Positions 1-5,969 of a stretch of DNA of 11,144 nucleotides are shown piece by piece (position 1 is the first letter of the stretch; every line of letters starts with the position of its first letter). The notes under the pieces were generated by a model. That model was not told the origin of the DNA and made no database searches. It saw nothing but the letters and a program-made list of their open reading frames with translations. This stretch comes from Christensenella sp. UBA3770 (lineage in GTDB: Bacteria > Bacillota > Clostridia > Christensenellales > CAG-1252). Where the stretch lies: contig DFFS01000048.1 in NCBI GenBank assembly GCA_002371075.1, positions 1 through 11,144 on the forward strand, read 5' to 3'. Made by a program: the position numbers and the translations under genes.

Positions 1-961
1 TGCAGATGGAGCCGCCGCCGATGCCAACTTTCACAAAGTCCGCACCGCACTCCGCAAGAAAGCGGAAACCCTCCGCGCTGACCACGTTGCCCGCGCCCAC
101 TTTGACCTTGTCGCCGTAGGTCGCGCGAATGTAGTCGATCGTGCGTTTTTGCCACTCGGAATAGCCCTCCGAGGAATCGATGCACAAGCAATCCGCCCCC
201 GCCTCAACAAGTGCGGGAACGCGCTCTTTATAGTCACGGGTGTTGATGCCCGCGCCCACCATATAGCTCTTGTGGCAATCCAACAGTTCGTTGGCGTTTT
301 CTTTGTGCGAGTCGTAGTCCTTGCGGAAAACGAGGAATTTCAAATTGCCCTTTTTATCCACGAGCGGCAGGGTGTTGATCTTGTTGTCCCAAATGATGTC
401 GTTGGCTTGGCTGAGCGTCGTGTCCTCGCTTGCGGTGACAAGCTTTTCAAGCGGCGTCATAAACGTGGAGACGAGGGCGTCCGACGCGGTGTGTCCCACA
501 CGATAGTCGCGGCTGGCAACAATGCCAAGGAGCTTTCCGAACGCGGTGCCGTCCTCGGTGACAGCCATCGTGTTGTGCCCCGTTTTCTCCTTGATGGCAA
601 GAACGTCGGCAAGGGTGGAGGTGGGCTTCAGATTGGAGTCGCTGACGATAAAGCCCTTTTTGTAGGACTTTACGCGGGAGACCATCGCCGCCTGACTTTC
701 CACCGACTGCGAGCCGTAAATAAAGCTGATACCGCCCTCTTTGGCAAGAGCGATGGCAAGGTTGTCGTCCGAAACCGATTGCATGATCGCGGAGACCATC
801 GGGATGTTTAACGTAATGGGGGATTCCTCCTGCCCTTTGCGAAATTTGACAAGGGGGGTCTTCAAACTGACCTTGTCGGGTGTGCATTCGGACGAAGAAA
901 AACCGGGGATCAAAAGGTATTCGCCAAACGTGCGAGAGGGTTCATCATAAATACGCGCCAT
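1..961 (-). CDS. guaB: IMP dehydrogenase, N-terminal part (cut by window edge)
   Basis: Oxidises IMP to XMP with NAD+, the committed step of guanine nucleotide synthesis in the cytosol. 320 codons are visible. The protein opens MARIYDEPSRTF and carries the substrate-binding core (MVSAIMQSVS, EGGISFIYGSQS). A CBS-pair insert follows at about residues 100-220 (NTMAVTEDG, DALVSTFMTPLEKLVTA, INTLPLVD). The barrel then resumes (VGAGINTRD, CIDSSEG, KVKVGAGNVV). The last complete codon is the catalytic Cys320 of the loop GIGGGSIC, so the flap and C-terminus are outside the window. The ATG at 961-959 is preceded by AAAGGAG at ideal distance. From memory, sequence and cysteine position closely match the ~503-residue Tritrichomonas foetus type of IMPDH (Cys319, GIGGGSIC) rather than the commoner GIGPGSIC bacterial type. 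Identification is firm; the subfamily comparison is from recall. Confidence 0.97.
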   Translation of the reverse strand, partial: MARIYDEPSRTFGEYLLIPGFSSSECTPDKVSLKTPLVKFRKGQEESPITLNIPMVSAIMQSVSDDNLAIALAKEGGISFIYGSQSVESQAAMVSRVKSYKKGFIVSDSNLKPTSTLADVLAIKEKTGHNTMAVTEDGTAFGKLLGIVASRDYRVGHTASDALVSTFMTPLEKLVTASEDTTLSQANDIIWDNKINTLPLVDKKGNLKFLVFRKDYDSHKENANELLDCHKSYMVGAGINTRDYKERVPALVEAGADCLCIDSSEGYSEWQKRTIDYIRATYGDKVKVGAGNVVSAEGFRFLAECGADFVKVGIGGGSIC

Positions 962-983
962 AACGGTCTCCTTTGTTTTTATT

Positions 984-1019
984 GTTTAGATAGTAAACTA
1001 AAAAAGAGAGAAAAATCAA
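984..1019 (-). promoter_or_regulatory. Candidate guaB promoter with inverted repeat
   Basis: Read on the minus strand, TTGATT (1019-1014) and TACTAT (995-990) are separated by 18 bp and lie 29 bp or more upstream of the guaB ATG. Both boxes match the sigma-A consensus at only 4 of 6 positions. Overlapping the -10 box is a GTTTA-N5-TAAAC inverted repeat (984-998) that could be an operator. It does not resemble the PurR box known to me. The -35 box falls in the terminator hairpin of the upstream gene, so this assignment is tentative. Confidence 0.35.
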
Positions 1020-1035
1020 GTGTTTTTCCCTCTTT
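998..1035 (-). terminator. Rho-independent terminator of the purine nucleoside phosphorylase gene
   Basis: On the minus strand, AAAGAGGGAAAAA (1035-1023) pairs with TTTTTCTCTCTTT (1015-1003). This gives a 13-bp stem with one G-U pair around a 7-nt loop, and the U run continues beyond it. It begins a few bases after the stop of the upstream gene and separates it transcriptionally from guaB. The stem is A/U-rich, so it may be leaky. Confidence 0.75.
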
Positions 1036-1039
1036 GCTT

Positions 1040-1858
1040 TTACATTTTCCCAACGACGCTTTTGATCAAGGCGACAAACGTACGTCCCGCCTTGTCCGCC
1101 GCCTGTTTGACTTCCTCGTGCGACAGAGGTTTTTCAGACACACCGGCAGCGGGATTTGTGATCAAGCTGACGCCCAGGACGTCCCGTCCCATATGCTTTG
1201 CCGCAATGGCTTCCACCGCCGTGCTCATACCCACGGCGTCCGCCCCCAAGATGCGAAAGGCATTGACTTCCTCCGGGCTCTCATAGTTGGGCCCGCTTGC
1301 CTGCAAATACACACCCTCTCTTACGGGTGCTCCAACCTCTTTTGCGCACTCTCTCGCAAGGGAGAGCAAGGGGCGGGAATACACCTCGCTCATATCGGGG
1401 AAACGCACGCCGAAACGATCGTCGTTTGCCCCGCGGAGGGGAGAGGGGACGAACTGCGCGATCTGCCCCGTGATCAGCATAAAATCGCCCGAACAAAAGC
1501 TTTTGTTCACGCCGCCGGCGGCGTTTGTGAGGATCACCGTCTTGGCGCCGAGCAAACACATCAAGCGGACGGGGAGCACCACTTCCGCCATATCGTAACC
1601 TTCATAGTAATGGATCCTGCCCTGCTGCACCACGACCTTTTTGCCGCAAAGGGTGCCGAAAACAAGCCGACCCGCGTGTCCGCTGACCGTACTTGCAGGA
1701 TAGCCCGCAATTTCAGAAGAAGAGATAACGATGGGGTTTTCAACCTCTTCCGCAAGCGCGCCCAAACCGCTGCCGAGAACGATGGCGACGTCCGGCACGA
1801 AATCCGTCTTTTTCCTAACCGAACAAAGGGCTTTTTCAACAAGTTCGTATTGATCCAT
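1040..1858 (-). CDS. punA: Purine nucleoside phosphorylase, trimeric PNP-I family
   Basis: Cleaves inosine, guanosine and their deoxy forms with phosphate to free base and (deoxy)ribose-1-phosphate; cytosolic purine salvage. The 272 residues match the usual length of the Bacillus-type inosine/guanosine-specific enzyme. Motifs in order: GSGLG (29-33, phosphate loop), GHAGRL (60-65), RIHYYEGY (81-88), TNAAGG (111-116), SGPNYES (188-194), GMSTAVEA (200-207) and Asn225 in SLITNPAAG, the residue that favours 6-oxopurines. The start MDQYEL is chosen because AAAGGAG sits just upstream. A longer in-frame start at 1936 would lie upstream of the predicted transcription start, so it cannot be used from this promoter. 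The gene is monocistronic by its own promoter and terminator, and divergent from the lipid kinase. PNP-I family assignment is firm; exact substrate range is inferred from motifs. Confidence 0.96.
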   Translation of the reverse strand: MDQYELVEKALCSVRKKTDFVPDVAIVLGSGLGALAEEVENPIVISSSEIAGYPASTVSGHAGRLVFGTLCGKKVVVQQGRIHYYEGYDMAEVVLPVRLMCLLGAKTVILTNAAGGVNKSFCSGDFMLITGQIAQFVPSPLRGANDDRFGVRFPDMSEVYSRPLLSLARECAKEVGAPVREGVYLQASGPNYESPEEVNAFRILGADAVGMSTAVEAIAAKHMGRDVLGVSLITNPAAGVSEKPLSHEEVKQAADKAGRTFVALIKSVVGKM

Positions 1859-1924
1859 TTTGTTCTCCTTTGAAGCGCCGCATTGCGCCCCCGCATAAAA
1901 CACGCCCGATCGGACTATGAATTT

Positions 1925-1953
1925 ATTATAAAGCATTTTGCGCGCGAGGTCAA
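1925..1953 (-). promoter_or_regulatory. Strong sigma-A promoter of the purine nucleoside phosphorylase gene
   Basis: On the minus strand TTGACC (1953-1948), a 17-bp spacer and TATAAT (1930-1925) make 11 of 12 consensus matches at optimal spacing. Transcription should start near 1918, leaving a leader of about 60 nt with no obvious riboswitch. The -35 box directly abuts the ATG of the divergent lipid kinase and overlaps its GAGGT ribosome binding site. Confidence 0.88.
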
Positions 1954-2796
1954 ATGAACTGTCTTTTGGTCATCAACGAAATGAGCGGCAACGCCGCCAA
2001 AATCAACGAAAAAGATCTTTTGTCAAAATACGCGGCGGAGGACAACGTCTCCGTCAAAAGGCTCTCCGAGCCGTCCGACGATTACTCCGTGACGGGCGTG
2101 GAAAAGCTGATCGTCTGCGGAGGCGACGGCACCCTCTTTCACGCGCTTGAGGCTTGCTCCGGCAAAGCGATCGACCTGTATTATTATCCGTGCGGCACCT
2201 TTAACGAGCGGGCGAAAGCCACGGGCGGCGAGGGCGTGTGTCCGCTTGAAAGTTGCGGCAAGATCGGCGAAACCCCATTTTCTTACGTTGCGGCGGCAGG
2301 CTCCTTTACCGACCTTGGGCAAGCGGCAACCTCCTCCGCAAAACAACGGTTTAAGATCTTTGCCTATTTTGCAAAGGTACTGTCCGCCTACAAAGTGCAC
2401 CGCATCCGCGCCTCGCTACAAACGGAGCGGCTCGCCTTTGACGGCACGTTTACCTTGATCATGCTCTCCAACGCAAAGCGTTGTTTCGGCTTTCCTTTTA
2501 ACAGGTTGCACAAAAAACGCACGAACGAATTGCAACTGATCGCGATCCGCGCACCGAAAAAGGACAACCTTTGGGGTAGGATCAAGATGTTCTTTCCCTT
2601 CTTTCGCGTGTTTTTCCTCGGCATTTCCAAAGAGCACGTGAGCAAAAATCTGATCGTCACTTCCTTTCAAAAGGGGCGCATCCGTCTTTTTGACAAAACG
2701 ACCTTTTGCTTGGACGGCGAAAGCGCAGACCTTGCGGGCGAGCTGTCGGTTGAAAAAGCCGAGGGGGCAAGCCGCCTGTTTTTGATTAACGACTAA
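1954..2796 (+). CDS. Diacylglycerol kinase-like lipid kinase (DAGK catalytic domain)
   Basis: 280 residues of the DgkB/YegS-type family, soluble or membrane-associated enzymes that phosphorylate diacylglycerol or related lipids with ATP. Visible motifs are an N-terminal strand with INEMSG (8-13, in the place of the usual NPxSG), the nucleotide loop GGDGT (56-60), PCGTFNERA (79-87, counterpart of PxGTxNDxA), AGSFTD (115-120) and a C-terminal LDGE (253-256). The length is slightly below the usual ~300. The stretch FFPFFRVFFLG (213-223) is hydrophobic and may contact the membrane; there is no signal peptide. The start is the only one with a ribosome site (GAGGT, 4-5 nt upstream). No good promoter could be placed on the plus strand in the 95 bp between the divergent genes. 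The final codons and stop recur at 3330-3341. Family is clear; the actual lipid substrate is unknown. Confidence 0.88.
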   Translation: MNCLLVINEMSGNAAKINEKDLLSKYAAEDNVSVKRLSEPSDDYSVTGVEKLIVCGGDGTLFHALEACSGKAIDLYYYPCGTFNERAKATGGEGVCPLESCGKIGETPFSYVAAAGSFTDLGQAATSSAKQRFKIFAYFAKVLSAYKVHRIRASLQTERLAFDGTFTLIMLSNAKRCFGFPFNRLHKKRTNELQLIAIRAPKKDNLWGRIKMFFPFFRVFFLGISKEHVSKNLIVTSFQKGRIRLFDKTTFCLDGESADLAGELSVEKAEGASRLFLIND

Positions 2797-2799
2797 GCC
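2788..2799 (+). repeat. 12-bp direct repeat, left copy
   Basis: AACGACTAAGCC spans the last two codons and the stop of the lipid kinase. It is identical to 3330-3341. The match extends leftward as GATyAACGACTAAGCC (15 of 16 identical, the one difference being the third position of an Ile codon). Confidence 0.75.
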
Positions 2800-2891
2800 A
2801 CAAGTCCCACCATTTCATGCGAAAGAGCGCCACGAGGAAAGCCGCTTCTCGTGTTGGCACTTTTCTTTTGAAGAAAAGTACCCCAAAGAAG

Positions 2892-2984
2892 GTGGGGGTT
2901 GCGATCGCTTGAAGCATAGCTTCTGCACGCGCTTTGGCTAAAAACACCGCACTGTGGTGTTTTCTTAACGCGTCGCGCCCCCAC
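2892..2984. repeat. Large branched inverted repeat with inner hairpins
   Basis: Outer arms GTGGGGGTTGCGA (2892-2904) and TCGCGCCCCCAC (roughly 2973-2984) can pair over about 12 positions with one G-U and one bulge or mismatch. They enclose GAAGC-ATA-GCTTC (2911-2923) and AAAACACC-N7-GGTGTTTT (2941-2963). The fold resembles a three-way junction, either as RNA or as a cruciform. It lacks the U tract expected of a simple terminator, and no known RNA family was recognised. Confidence 0.55.
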
Positions 2985-3175
2985 GCTTTTTAAAAGGTTA
3001 TCGCTTCGCGAGAAATGAAAGAGATCAAGCAAAGTGCGTCGTGACAATAACTGCAAAGCAAAGTGTAGCGAGGAGCTCGGCTCCGCGGGTCAAAAGCCAT
3101 GAGAGGGGAACGGTGATGTGAGTTCTTTATGAATGGCGAAAAGTCGTTTGTTCTTGCGTTTTTTAATTTATCCAC

Positions 3176-3292
3176 AACTTCTCGCATAGCGAGAAACTTC
3201 ACTGCGAACGAAGTGAGCAACTTCACTGTGCGCTTCAGCGCACAACTTCACTGTCCAAAGCAACTTCACTTCGGAACAGCCGAAACTTCACC
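3176..3292. repeat. AACTTCACT repeats alternating with unlike hairpins
   Basis: The 9-mer AACTTCACT occurs at 3195, 3219, 3244 and 3262, with AACTTCACC at 3284; start-to-start distances are 24, 25, 18 and 22 bp. Most gaps are themselves palindromes of different sequence: TTCTCGC-ATA-GCGAGAA (3179-3195), TCACT-N8-AGTGA (3199-3216), TGTGCGC-TTCA-GCGCACA (3227-3244) and TTCGG-AACAG-CCGAA (3270-3284). The short constant repeat with unlike self-complementary spacers is not a CRISPR, because repeats and spacers are far too short. It looks like a dispersed intergenic repeat family. Confidence 0.7.
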
Positions 3293-3329
3293 CATAGTCA
3301 CGCGCATTTCTTGTTGCACTTTTCGGATC

Positions 3330-3341
3330 AACGACTAAGCC
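3330..3341 (+). repeat. 12-bp direct repeat, right copy (relic of a gene end)
   Basis: Second copy of AACGACTAAGCC. Read in the frame of the stop, codons upstream give TFRIND-stop, compared with LFLIND-stop at the real end of the lipid kinase. This suggests that the 3' end of that gene, or of a paralogue, was duplicated or displaced when the element between the copies arrived. Confidence 0.6.
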
Positions 3342-3351
3342 GTTTCCCCTA

Positions 3352-3380
3352 TTGACAGAAGCCGCGTTTAATGATATAAT
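3352..3380 (+). promoter_or_regulatory. Perfect consensus sigma-A promoter of galU
   Basis: TTGACA (3352-3357), a 17-bp spacer and TATAAT (3375-3380) match the consensus at all 12 positions with optimal spacing. The predicted start is near 3387, giving a leader of about 45 nt before the galU ATG. This implies strong constitutive transcription unless another factor limits it; no operator was recognised. Confidence 0.93.
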
Positions 3381-3431
3381 GAGAGTACGACTATCATTTT
3401 CAAACTTTGTTTGATAAAAAGGAGAACGGTT

Positions 3432-4286
3432 ATGAAGGTTACGAAAGCAGTTATCCCCGCGGCCGGGTTGGGCACAAGGTTCCTCCCCTCCACCAAAGCA
3501 GTCCCCAAAGAGATGATGACCATCGTGGACAAGCCCACCTTGCATTACATCGTGGAAGAAGCGGTGCTGTCCGGCGCAAAGGACGTTTTGATCATCGTCA
3601 ACGAGGGCAAAGAGGCGATCAACAAGTATTTCTCCCCGAGCAAGGTGTATGACAACCTCAAAAAACCGGGCTTGGAAGAGATCAAGGATCTGATCTCCTC
3701 CGTGCATTTCCATTACGCCACCCAAAAGGTTTTGGACGGCAACGGCAGCGCCATCTTGCTTGCAAGGGAGTTTTCCGGCGGCGAGCCCATCAGCGTCCTG
3801 TTTGGCGACGACATCATCTACAACCCCGAGTATCCCGCCACAAAACAACTTGTGGACGCCTTTATCAAGACGGGCGGCAAAACCATCGTCGGCTGCCAAA
3901 TGCGCGAGCCGATCGAGGCGATCAAGTACGGCGTGATCTCGTACGACAAGATAGAGAACGGGCTTGCCAAGATCAACGACATCGTGGAGAAGCCGCCGAT
4001 CGAAGAACTTCCCTCCAACCTTTGCTCGCTGGGCAGGTTTGTGCTTCCCTACTCAATGTTTGACATGCTTGCTTCCATTCCGTACGACCGCGGCGAGATC
4101 ATTCTTGCCAACGCGATCCGCGCGATGCTCAAGACGGAGGGCGCCTACGCCTATGAGTTTAAGGGGATCCGCTACGACATCGGCGACAAATTCGGCTTTT
4201 TGCAAGCCAACGTCGAATACGCGCTCCGCTCCCCGTTTGGCGACAAGGTAAAATCCTACATAAAGGATCTTGCAAAAACGCTGTAA
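3432..4286 (+). CDS. galU: UTP-glucose-1-phosphate uridylyltransferase
   Basis: Makes UDP-glucose from UTP and glucose-1-phosphate in the cytosol, feeding glycolipids, teichoic acid decoration and capsule. The 284 residues are a normal length for bacterial GalU. Visible motifs are the nucleotide-binding signature GLGTRFLPSTK (12-22) followed by PKEM (25-28), DKPTLHYIVEEA (33-44), LFGDDIIYN (123-131), the magnesium-site region, VEKPP (175-179), GRFVLP (201-206) and GIRYDIGDKFGFLQA (245-259). The usual EPLGLGHA loop is replaced by VLDGNGSA (100-107), a variation I associate with clostridial homologues. The ATG at 3432 is chosen because AAGGAG lies 6-7 nt upstream; an in-frame TTG at 3411 has no ribosome site. 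It is a single-gene unit with its own promoter and terminator, convergent with spoIVA. Confidence 0.96.
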   Translation: MKVTKAVIPAAGLGTRFLPSTKAVPKEMMTIVDKPTLHYIVEEAVLSGAKDVLIIVNEGKEAINKYFSPSKVYDNLKKPGLEEIKDLISSVHFHYATQKVLDGNGSAILLAREFSGGEPISVLFGDDIIYNPEYPATKQLVDAFIKTGGKTIVGCQMREPIEAIKYGVISYDKIENGLAKINDIVEKPPIEELPSNLCSLGRFVLPYSMFDMLASIPYDRGEIILANAIRAMLKTEGAYAYEFKGIRYDIGDKFGFLQANVEYALRSPFGDKVKSYIKDLAKTL

Positions 4287-4301
4287 GCGCCCAATAAATG
4301 C

Positions 4302-4336
4302 AACAAAAAAAGCGACCTTGCGTCGCTTTTTTTGTT
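4302..4336. terminator. Bidirectional terminator between galU and spoIVA
   Basis: AACAAAAAAAGCGAC (4302-4316) and GTCGCTTTTTTTGTT (4322-4336) form a perfect 15-bp inverted repeat around a 5-nt loop, with a T7 run on either strand. It ends both the plus-strand galU transcript and the minus-strand spoIVA transcript. Confidence 0.95.
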
Positions 4337-4349
4337 TCCCTGATCGGGG

Positions 4350-5825
4350 TTATAACAAAATGCAGATCATGCCGCCGCGTCCTTCGTTGACCATCTTCCC
4401 CAGCGTGCGGCGCACCTTGTTTTGGGCGTCCTCGGGGATGCCGCAAAGTTTGTTTGCCATATCTTCGCGCACAAGCTCGTTTAAGGATTTTCCAAAGAAA
4501 TCGGTGTCCCAAATGCCCTTTTTATCCGACTCGAATTCGCTCATCAGATATTTGACCATCTCCTCGCCCTGTTGCTCGGTGCCGACGATCGGGTTGACCT
4601 CGGCGTTGACGTCCACGCGCATGATATGAATGGAGGGGGCGGACGCCTTGAGCTTTACGCCGCATTTGCCGCCGCTTTTAAAGATCTCCGGCTCTTCCAA
4701 GATCATCTCGTCCGGCGTTGGGGCAACCACGCCGTAGCCCTTTTCCTTTACGTCCTCTAAGGCGTCTTTGAGTTTTTCGTACGCTTCGCCCGCTTTGGAA
4801 AGATAGCGAACGTACGTCATCATGCCGTATTCGCCGTCGATCTCCCTGCCCGTCACCTCGGAAAGCACCTTGTAAAACAGGTTTTCAGAGGGGGTCACGC
4901 GCAAGGTCGCCTTGCCGCACGAAGCATCTGCCTCTTCCACCGTGCACGACGTAAAGTACTCGCTGTCGTCCGTCATGGCAGTCAAGCGGGAAACGTCCTT
5001 CATTTTTTTCACGCCCTCCAAGCCGCCTTTGATCCTGTCAAACAGATGGGTGAGAATGCTGTTTTCCTCTCCGAGGGCGCGCATCCAATCGGGGATCACA
5101 AAGTCAAGCGACTTGATCGGAAACTCCATCAGCACGCTCTCCATCACATCGCGGAAGTCCTCCTCCCCCATCTTCATCAGGTCCTTGGGGAGCACGGTGA
5201 CGCCGTAGCGCTCGGAAAGGGCATCCGAAAGTTTTATCGTATCCGCGGAAAGGGGATCCTTGCTGTTTAAGATCACCACAAAGGGCTTGCCGATCTCTTT
5301 CATCTCGTTTACGACGCGCTCTTCCGCGGCAAGATAGGAGGAGCGCGGGATATCCGTCACGCTGCCGTCCTGTGTGACCACGACGCCGATCGTGGAGTGA
5401 TCGCGAATGACCTTTTGCGTGCCCATCTCCGCCGCCTGTTCAAAGGGCATTTCCTCCTCTTGCCAAGGGGTGCGGACCATGCGGGGTTTGCCGTCCTCCT
5501 TGTCGCCCTCCGCGCCTTCCACCATGTAACCGACGCAATCGATCAGTCTGACTCTTGCCGAAATGTCACCCACCGAAAGCTTGATCGCCCCCTGCGGCAC
5601 AAATTTGGGCTGGGTGGTCATCACGATCTTCCCCGCCGCCGATTGCGGCATCTCGTCGGTGGCGCGCATAAGGTCGTTTTCGTCTGAAATTTCGGGCAAA
5701 ATCAAACTTTCCATAAAGCGCTTGATAAAGGTGGATTTCCCCGTCCTGACCGGTCCCACCACACCGATATAGATATCCCCGTTTGTCCTCGTGGCAATAT
5801 CGTTATAGAGATCAAATTTGTCCAT
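4350..5825 (-). CDS. spoIVA: Stage IV sporulation protein A, spore-coat morphogenetic ATPase
   Basis: A cytoskeletal ATPase made in the mother cell. It polymerises irreversibly on the forespore surface after ATP hydrolysis and forms the platform for the coat. The 491 residues compare with 492 in Bacillus subtilis. The N-terminal GTPase-like domain has Walker A GPVRTGKST (24-32, Lys30 as in B. subtilis), the threonine pair T70/T71 in VMTTQPKF (sensor threonines), and RLIDCVGY (93-100) with the Walker B-type Asp96. A middle domain and a C-terminal domain ending GGMICILL follow, with the glycine-rich hydrophobic tail used for membrane anchoring through SpoVM. The start follows a perfect AGGAGG; an upstream in-frame extension to 5906 would cross the candidate promoter and is rejected. 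Presence of the gene argues that the organism makes endospores or descends from one that did. Identity is firm. Confidence 0.98.
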   Translation of the reverse strand: MDKFDLYNDIATRTNGDIYIGVVGPVRTGKSTFIKRFMESLILPEISDENDLMRATDEMPQSAAGKIVMTTQPKFVPQGAIKLSVGDISARVRLIDCVGYMVEGAEGDKEDGKPRMVRTPWQEEEMPFEQAAEMGTQKVIRDHSTIGVVVTQDGSVTDIPRSSYLAAEERVVNEMKEIGKPFVVILNSKDPLSADTIKLSDALSERYGVTVLPKDLMKMGEEDFRDVMESVLMEFPIKSLDFVIPDWMRALGEENSILTHLFDRIKGGLEGVKKMKDVSRLTAMTDDSEYFTSCTVEEADASCGKATLRVTPSENLFYKVLSEVTGREIDGEYGMMTYVRYLSKAGEAYEKLKDALEDVKEKGYGVVAPTPDEMILEEPEIFKSGGKCGVKLKASAPSIHIMRVDVNAEVNPIVGTEQQGEEMVKYLMSEFESDKKGIWDTDFFGKSLNELVREDMANKLCGIPEDAQNKVRRTLGKMVNEGRGGMICILL

Positions 5826-5852
5826 ACACGCCTCCTGAAACGTTATCCGTAA

Positions 5853-5882
5853 TTTATACGACGGCGGTATCTTTCTTATGAC
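5853..5882 (-). promoter_or_regulatory. Candidate sigma-E promoter of spoIVA
   Basis: On the minus strand GTCATAA (5882-5876) and CGTATAAA (5860-5853) are separated by 15 bp. They resemble the mother-cell sigma-E boxes (-35 like kCATATT, -10 like CATACAnT). In B. subtilis spoIVA is transcribed by sigma-E, which makes this position plausible. The match is partial, and a sigma-A reading of the region is worse. Confidence 0.45.
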
Positions 5883-5930
5883 TGTTTTTTTGCCCCGGTT
5901 TTTCATTGGCGGCAGGAAAGATTTTTATAT

Positions 5931-5959
5931 AAAAAAAGGCGCGAGGTTTCCCCCGCGCC
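5931..5959 (-). terminator. Terminator of the three-module protein gene
   Basis: Minus-strand GGCGCGGGG (from 5959) pairs with CCTCGCGCC (ending 5938) as a 9-bp GC-rich stem with one G-U, followed by T7 (5937-5931). It begins 10 bp after the stop of the upstream gene and insulates spoIVA from it. Confidence 0.9.
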
Positions 5960-5969
5960 GACGCGTTTT

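Larger units (their letters stand above)
2800..3329. repeat. Gene-free, hairpin-rich intergenic element
   Basis: About 530 bp with no credible gene; short open frames here translate to low-complexity sequence without ribosome sites. It holds a dense run of perfect inverted repeats. These include CACGAG/CTCGTG (2831-2853), ACTTTTCTT-TTG-AAGAAAAGT (2859-2879), a large branched structure (2892-2984), TCGC-TTC-GCGA (3001-3011), GGAGC-TCG-GCTCC (3072-3084) and the AACTTCACT array (3176-3292). Composition and structure differ from the neighbouring genes. It lies between the lipid kinase and galU and is bracketed by a 12-bp direct repeat, as expected for an inserted non-coding repeat. The alternative is decayed remains of a gene. 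Confidence 0.6.

Noticed and set aside
149..811. 220-codon plus-strand frame opposite guaB
   Set aside because: The minus-strand frame is unmistakably IMP dehydrogenase.
1034..1873. 279-codon plus-strand frame opposite the purine nucleoside phosphorylase gene
   Set aside because: The opposite strand encodes a complete enzyme with all motifs; this frame has no recognisable domain.
1859..1918. Purine riboswitch in the leader of the purine nucleoside phosphorylase
   Set aside because: The leader is about 60 nt and shows no three-helix purine aptamer or attenuator hairpin.
1859..1936. 26-residue N-terminal extension of the purine nucleoside phosphorylase
   Set aside because: It would start upstream of the predicted transcription start, and the chosen ATG has AAAGGAG and gives the normal family length.
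2793..3226. Two overlapping minus-strand frames of 78-87 codons in the hairpin-rich region
   Set aside because: Low-complexity translations of inverted repeats, without start signals or recognisable domains.
3176..3292. CRISPR array
   Set aside because: Repeats are 9 bp and spacers 9-16 bp, spacers are palindromic, and no cas gene is present.
3129..3338. Open frame of 69 codons running through the AACTTCACT array
   Set aside because: The translation is driven by the repeats (NFT/LHC runs) and has no ribosome site. Only its last codons, the gene-end relic, are meaningful.
3411..3431. Upstream TTG start for galU
   Set aside because: No ribosome site; its codons contain the AAGGAG used by the ATG at 3432.
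5826..5906. 27-residue N-terminal extension of SpoIVA
   Set aside because: The internal ATG has a perfect AGGAGG and gives the length and Lys30 numbering of B. subtilis SpoIVA.
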